Assembly: GCA_034698045.1 (NCBI GenBank)
Contig: JAQGAU010000942.1
Span: 1-22,480 of the forward strand
Direction: 5' to 3'
DNA from: Paramacrobiotus richtersi
Lineage: Eukaryota; Tardigrada; Eutardigrada; Parachela; Macrobiotidae
Length of the DNA stretch: 22,480 nt
Below are positions 18,849 through 22,480 of this stretch, piece after piece (position 1 is the stretch's first letter; each line of letters begins with the position of its first letter). The translations under genes were made by a program, and so were the position numbers. The notes beneath the pieces are model-generated. The model made no database searches. It worked only from the letters and a program-made list of their open reading frames with translations, and was not told the origin of the DNA.

Positions 18849-19307
18849 TTACATTATGTCGCCATTGCTGTCTAGTGATGCATTGAGCATGTCCATATCA
18901 TCCTCGTCCGTGATAGTACTGCTCACGTCGGCGCACTGAATTGGTCTGTAGGGAGCTAGTGGGTGTGGTAATCCTCGTGGATTTTGGCCATGTTCGTGTA
19001 CAACAGGTATTGCCTCGCGGTCGCTTTCATCGTCCGTGCTCGAATCGCTATCAGTTTCCGAACCGTCCTCGCTTTCGGAGCTGTTTTCCGAATCGCTGTA
19101 TAGCACCTCTGCGTCGTCGTTTGGATCTTCATTCAAGCCAAGCGGGAAATCAAGAACTTGCCCGGCTGGATAGTGCACCAGTACAAACACGTCACCGCCA
19201 TGTGCTGGTTGCACTGGTTGAAGGTTGTCGCCGTTGTCGTTGTCTTGCACGGACTCATCATGATCGCTTATCATCATCGACTCATCATCACTGTCAATAT
19301 CGGCCAT
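18849..19307 (-). CDS. Acidic Asp/Ser/Glu-rich protein, 152 aa
   Basis: ATG at 19307 (MADIDSDDESMMISDHDES) to TAA at 18849. Three parts are visible: an acidic N terminus, a hydrophobic centre (GGDVFVLVHYPAGQVLDFPL), then a very acidic serine run (YSDSENSSESEDGSETDS) and a Pro/His patch (GLPHPLAPYRP) before an acidic end. Serines next to Asp/Glu suit casein-kinase-2 phosphorylation; a nuclear or chaperone-like role is possible, but no family is recognised. The start is chosen because the acceptor tattttttctgcatactag lies one base before ATG, giving a nearly absent 5' UTR after splicing. That layout fits spliced-leader trans-splicing or a 5' UTR intron. The upstream minus-strand coding segment ends 220 bp away. 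Confidence 0.6.
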   Translation of the reverse strand: MADIDSDDESMMISDHDESVQDNDNGDNLQPVQPAHGGDVFVLVHYPAGQVLDFPLGLNEDPNDDAEVLYSDSENSSESEDGSETDSDSSTDDESDREAIPVVHEHGQNPRGLPHPLAPYRPIQCADVSSTITDEDDMDMLNASLDSNGDIM

Positions 19308-19527
19308 TCTAGTATGCAGAAAAAATAGTATAAAAACGTTTGGAATGAGCGTCATGCAAAATTCTGATTATATTATTACAGAAGTTCTGCGACGATAGTG
19401 TAGAAATCTGTTGCCGAAGATATGCAGTTAGAATCAATACCAATTTTGTGCAATTATTGTGAAGGTTCTTGCCAGGCAGTAAAAACACTTAGGGAGGACA
19501 AGAATTGTTTTAAACAGTAACCGGACT

Positions 19528-19674
19528 CTATTCGGCAATGGGCTTTGTAAAGCGAACGTATCCGGATCCGTGAAGCCTTTTATATCGGTTCAACGTTTCG
19601 AGATCAATCTTTCCAGCAGCAGAGTCCAGCAGCTCTCTGGCGTCGTGTGTGGACTTTGGTCCGGCTTTGTGCCA
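19528..19674 (-). CDS. C-terminal coding segment of an unrecognised minus-strand gene
   Basis: A frame of 48 codons ends at TAG 19530-19528. It encodes THDARELLDSAAGKIDLETL then NRYKRLHGSGYVRFTKPIAE: an amphipathic helix followed by a basic and aromatic end, with strong protein-like composition. A TAA lies just upstream in this frame, so a splice acceptor is needed between about 19677 and 19640, but none there has a good pyrimidine tract. An ATG in another frame (about 19673) sits just after ccgtttag and gives only 23 codons, so a local frameshift is an alternative. It lies 220 bp upstream of the acidic-protein ATG on the same strand. Confidence 0.4.
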   Translation of the reverse strand, partial: WHKAGPKSTHDARELLDSAAGKIDLETLNRYKRLHGSGYVRFTKPIAE

Positions 19675-20712
19675 TTACCTAAACGGTTATGGTACAGCCG
19701 TGCTGTGCATGTCAAGTAAGCAAAAAAGAGGAGGGGAGAGCGAAAGAGAGACCGAGAACAGTAGCGGATAAACACGGTTTATTCGTGATCGAGGTCGAAC
19801 AAGGAAAAAAATCCAGACAGGGAAAGCTTTCAAATGGCAAAAATAAGCCTGATGGAGCGTGCCAAACGCAAATATCTATCACAAGACGCCAAGCGCATAG
19901 CAATCCCATAGCCAGAGCATGGACTTATATAGGCCAGAGCAGTCACAGACAAGATAGAAAGGGGGAAATCCCTACATACGTAGAAATCCGATAGGAAAAG
20001 CACCGCCTCTCTTACAGTAGTAATAATTTTTTCTTCGTACGTCCCGCGGTCGCAACAAGTCCGCTTTGAATACTATTCAGCCTGCTACGCATAATGTAAA
20101 AATTAAAAGGTATTCAGAAACCCTATCAGTTTTATGAGAATTCAGAATTTTTGCGCTGAATTTTCGCAGCCCAGCGGGTTAGAAGTGTTCGACTCCCATA
20201 GACGTCTATGGTACGTATTACTAGGTGATGGAAGAACGGTTCGCTGCCTTATGGTTTATCTTAACACGATTCTGGGATCTCGATTACGCACGGCAAATTT
20301 GACCTTTCGGAGCTCATAAAGTTGTTCAAACTATTATTGATTTAAACACTTAGCCCTAAGACGTAGTGCAACCATGTGCACATTGAATTAACATGTACTC
20401 TTTCGAAGTAAAAATGCGCGCACCGCGCGCCGATACATTTACTGCAGTGAGCGCTTCGTCATACCTCCAAGATCTGTTTCTAATATGCTCCAGATGTTAT
20501 GTACTTCTTTAATGTATACACATATAAAAATCGCAGTACACATGGATTTGGTGCTGAACTCGCAAAACTTTCGCCGGACTGTATTTCGTCCCTTCGGACG
20601 GTTTTAGTGGTTGCGGGGAAAGGTGTCCAGGGCACGGTTTTTGCGGTTTACACTTGTACTTGTTTTCTGGGCATTGTTCGCGGAATTCTGTAAACCCTTC
20701 CTTGGCGTTTAC
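19675..20712. other. No supported gene; 16-bp perfect palindrome
   Basis: Open frames here (for example 19689-19994 plus) are charged but have no motif. A TATA-like cttatataggcc occurs at about 19924. A perfect palindrome ccatagacgtctatgg is at 20196-20211. Nothing else is supported. Confidence 0.35.
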
Positions 20713-20826
20713 CTTTTCGAAAAAGCGGTATGCGAATTCTTTTACGTTATTTTTAGTAATCGACCATCGATCCTCCTTTTTGATCGCGACAGTCGCGAAC
20801 CTATCATTTGTGAACACAGCATTCCC
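20713..20826 (-). CDS. Candidate 38-codon internal exon
   Basis: On the minus strand an acceptor (gctgatttctttag) opens exactly 114 nt that end at a donor (CGAAAAG|gtaaac). The product includes VFTNDRFATVAIKKEDRWSI and ends in FAYRFFEK. An in-frame stop overlaps the acceptor, as expected of an exon edge. The frame stays open past the donor to 20509 with lower-complexity content (PCPGHLSPQPLKPSEG), so the donor may not be used. No family is recognised. Confidence 0.35.
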
Positions 20827-21299
20827 CTAAAGAAATCAGCTTTCTGGATAATTTATTTTTTGCGTGCCTGCACGCTCGAGAACTTGTTGCGAATTTTTGC
20901 TGTACGCGGCTTTCGCTTTTCATTTGAGCAAACGTAATGGAAAAAAGCTGTTCAGATAAATAATTAGCGAGAACATTTACAATACTGCAGACAACGACGA
21001 GGTCTTATATGAATCGTAGTGTCCAACTAGGGTTCTGCGCGGCTGCGTTTGAAGATACATAAATATGTACTGATATCATTCAGATACATATACAGTATGT
21101 GTTTGTATACGGCACTAAACATAAAGCTTTCGTATTTTAAGCAATTAGGAAAACTAGACTTCTGAGTTACATTCAAGTATTTCGAACCATTACAAAAATG
21201 CGGGATGTAAAAGCGTAAGAATAAACCTGCTAACTAACCGCAACAAAAAGCCGTTGAAAGGTAATACGTCCGAAAGTCTCAACTGACAGCAGGAGTAAT
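20827..21299. other. No supported gene
   Basis: An AT-rich stretch. Frames are short and without motifs on both strands. Confidence 0.4.
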
Positions 21300-21436
21300 A
21301 CACTAACACAGATTTGGCTGCAGCGTTGATAAGGTCCCATTCCCGCTTGGGACATAATTTGATATACATCTCCAGCCTCGGTAACGACAAGAACGTCTGC
21401 TTTGTAATCATCAAAGGTCCAACTGGCGAACTGCAA
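21300..21436 (-). CDS. Candidate exon, beta-propeller-like segment
   Basis: Downstream of an acceptor-like run (tttattttttcagcattgcatgtttgcag), the minus-strand frame encodes FASWTFDDYKADVLVVTEAG then DVYQIMSQAGMGPYQRCSQ. The alternation of hydrophobic and polar residues and the turn-like EAGD recall a propeller blade, but no family can be named. The 3' border is undefined because no clean donor was found. A further open segment upstream on the same strand (21951-21840, MFVTEFPSDYSVHLPYP) might belong to the same gene, but a phase-compatible junction was not confirmed. Confidence 0.3.
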
Positions 21437-22059
21437 ACATGCAATGCTGAAAAAATAAACACTGGGTGCGCGAAAATAATCACTTCAAATCAGAAATCGA
21501 AAAGAGTCTGGTGTCTGTACAAAAACCTTTAAAGAGCAGCTCTGGCAATCAAGCGTCAAATATTGAATATCAATGGCCCATGAACTTTGAATTATGCTCG
21601 AGGATACCCGAGTGAAGTTTTTATGAAATAAGTTTGTACATTAAAGATTGTATGCGAAACAGCGAAATTAGATTGGCAAGGAGAACACAATCTCAACCAG
21701 CGGAAAGACGTGTTTTTGCACAGTATCACAATTTGCTGCTCTACTTCCTTGAGCATCACTTTAATTTGTCCCGTAGACCGATTGGGGATTATGTCTGTTT
21801 TAATAATTTTACTTATCGCGGTCTTTATTGCAAATAATGTTTGCGATATGTTTATTTCACTTTGGGAAATTAGTGCGCGTGCACCGTTGAGTGGATACGG
21901 CAAATGTACTGAGTAATCCGAGGGAAATTCTGTCACAAACATGCAGAGCAACAGTCGGACAGCAGTCGAATCGTAAATGTTCCAGTTAGTCTACAGATTT
22001 TATTTTTTCATGTATTGTGAACTACCGATAGTCGCATAACACGATTTGTCTCGCACATG
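21437..22059. other. Mostly non-coding; possible upstream exon on the minus strand
   Basis: The minus-strand frame near 21930-21840 has protein-like content (TEFPSDYSVHLPYPLNGARA). The rest of the stretch shows nothing. It ends at the repeat terminus starting at 22060. Confidence 0.25.
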
Positions 22060-22123
22060 TGTGACTGGCAAAAAAGTCCCTCCTGCCAAAACGTCCCCCT
22101 GGACTTTTTTGCCGGGTTACCCC
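22060..22123 (+). repeat. Left terminus of a second element of the same family
   Basis: This starts TGTGACTGGCAAAAAAGTCC. Perfect 13-bp inverted arms (22067-22079 and 22101-22113) are separated by 21 nt, the same geometry as 7832-7878. Aligned to the reverse complement of 7828-7885, 46 of 58 positions agree by hand count. The orientation implies that the element body lies to the right, beyond the window. Confidence 0.7.
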
Positions 22124-22480
22124 TGTACCTGTAAAAGCAGGTAAATCTCTGTTCGGAAGAGCGTAGGTCTTGAACAGAAGCAAGATCATCATTTTAAATT
22201 TTGAAACGCAAATTTATACTAATTGGCCGAAGCAAAGCGATGGTCCTCCCTGTTCAAGAGATTGCAAATATGGATGCTGCCATTCATTTCTGCCAAACTA
22301 CGATAATTCAAGCAGTTTTCATCCGATTTACGTTAAATTTTAACAGAACCTGGATTATGACCTGCAGATGAGCTGATTACTTTGTGACATGCATATGGGA
22401 CATGCGAGAACTGAACAGGATCCTCCGGAAGTCTAAGACAGTGCAAGAAGCTACGATTAATGCCGATGTTCTGAACCAGC
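22124..22480. other. Presumed interior of the second element, no gene seen
   Basis: There is no minisatellite array and no coding frame of note in the 357 bp after the terminus. If the 22060 call is right, this is the beginning of that element. Confidence 0.35.

Noticed and set aside
19689-19994. Charged 101-codon plus-strand frame with a nearby TATA-like sequence
   Set aside because: Composition reflects purine-rich DNA; there is no domain and the frame overlaps candidate minus-strand coding sequence.

Overview
The window looks like nuclear DNA of an invertebrate animal. Genes are broken by short introns with canonical GT/AG sites, coding density is low, and transposon remains are abundant. 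The lineage cannot be settled from the sequence. There is no bacterial-style gene packing and no CRISPR array, rRNA or clear functional tRNA.

Bases 1-7885 are best read as one large DNA transposon of the Ginger (Gypsy-integrase-related) type whose left terminus lies before base 1. Its genes are on the minus strand. A five-exon transposase (6135-3481) has, once its predicted introns are removed, a complete H2C2 zinc finger, a DD35E core and a GPY/F motif. A three-exon Ulp1/C48-type cysteine protease with a PHD-like finger follows (about 2148-408). One or two unrecognised open segments lie between them (2580-3219). The element is flanked on the inside by arrays of a 24-bp minisatellite in opposite orientations (1-178 and 6509-7668). 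The 24-bp unit is almost identical to one arm of a hairpin-like inverted pair at the right terminus (7824-7885). A 23-bp copy of the terminus also occurs internally at 6350-6372.

A second terminus of the same architecture (13-bp arms, 21-nt spacer, about 79% identical over 58 bp, with two compensatory arm substitutions) opens at 22060 and runs off the right edge. A more distant relative is suspected at 13113-13135. The window therefore seems to carry a family of these elements.

The middle (8.3-14.7 kb) holds scattered plus-strand exon candidates with good splice sites: a proline-rich segment, a two-zinc-finger terminal exon, a 54-codon exon, a 204-nt exon, and a zinc-finger-like segment with an in-frame TAA. 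A degenerate tRNA-like/SINE sequence is on the minus strand at 10321-10416. Bases 15445-17347 are a dead non-LTR retrotransposon with about five frameshifts, a stop codon and a damaged catalytic motif.

The right part (18.8-21.5 kb) has minus-strand coding segments. The clearest is an acidic 152-aa protein (19307-18849) with a splice acceptor directly before its ATG, about 220 bp behind the end of another minus-strand coding segment. That layout would fit a trans-spliced operon but does not prove one. Exon joins here were worked out by hand from splice motifs and reading-frame continuity. No alignment or search was run.
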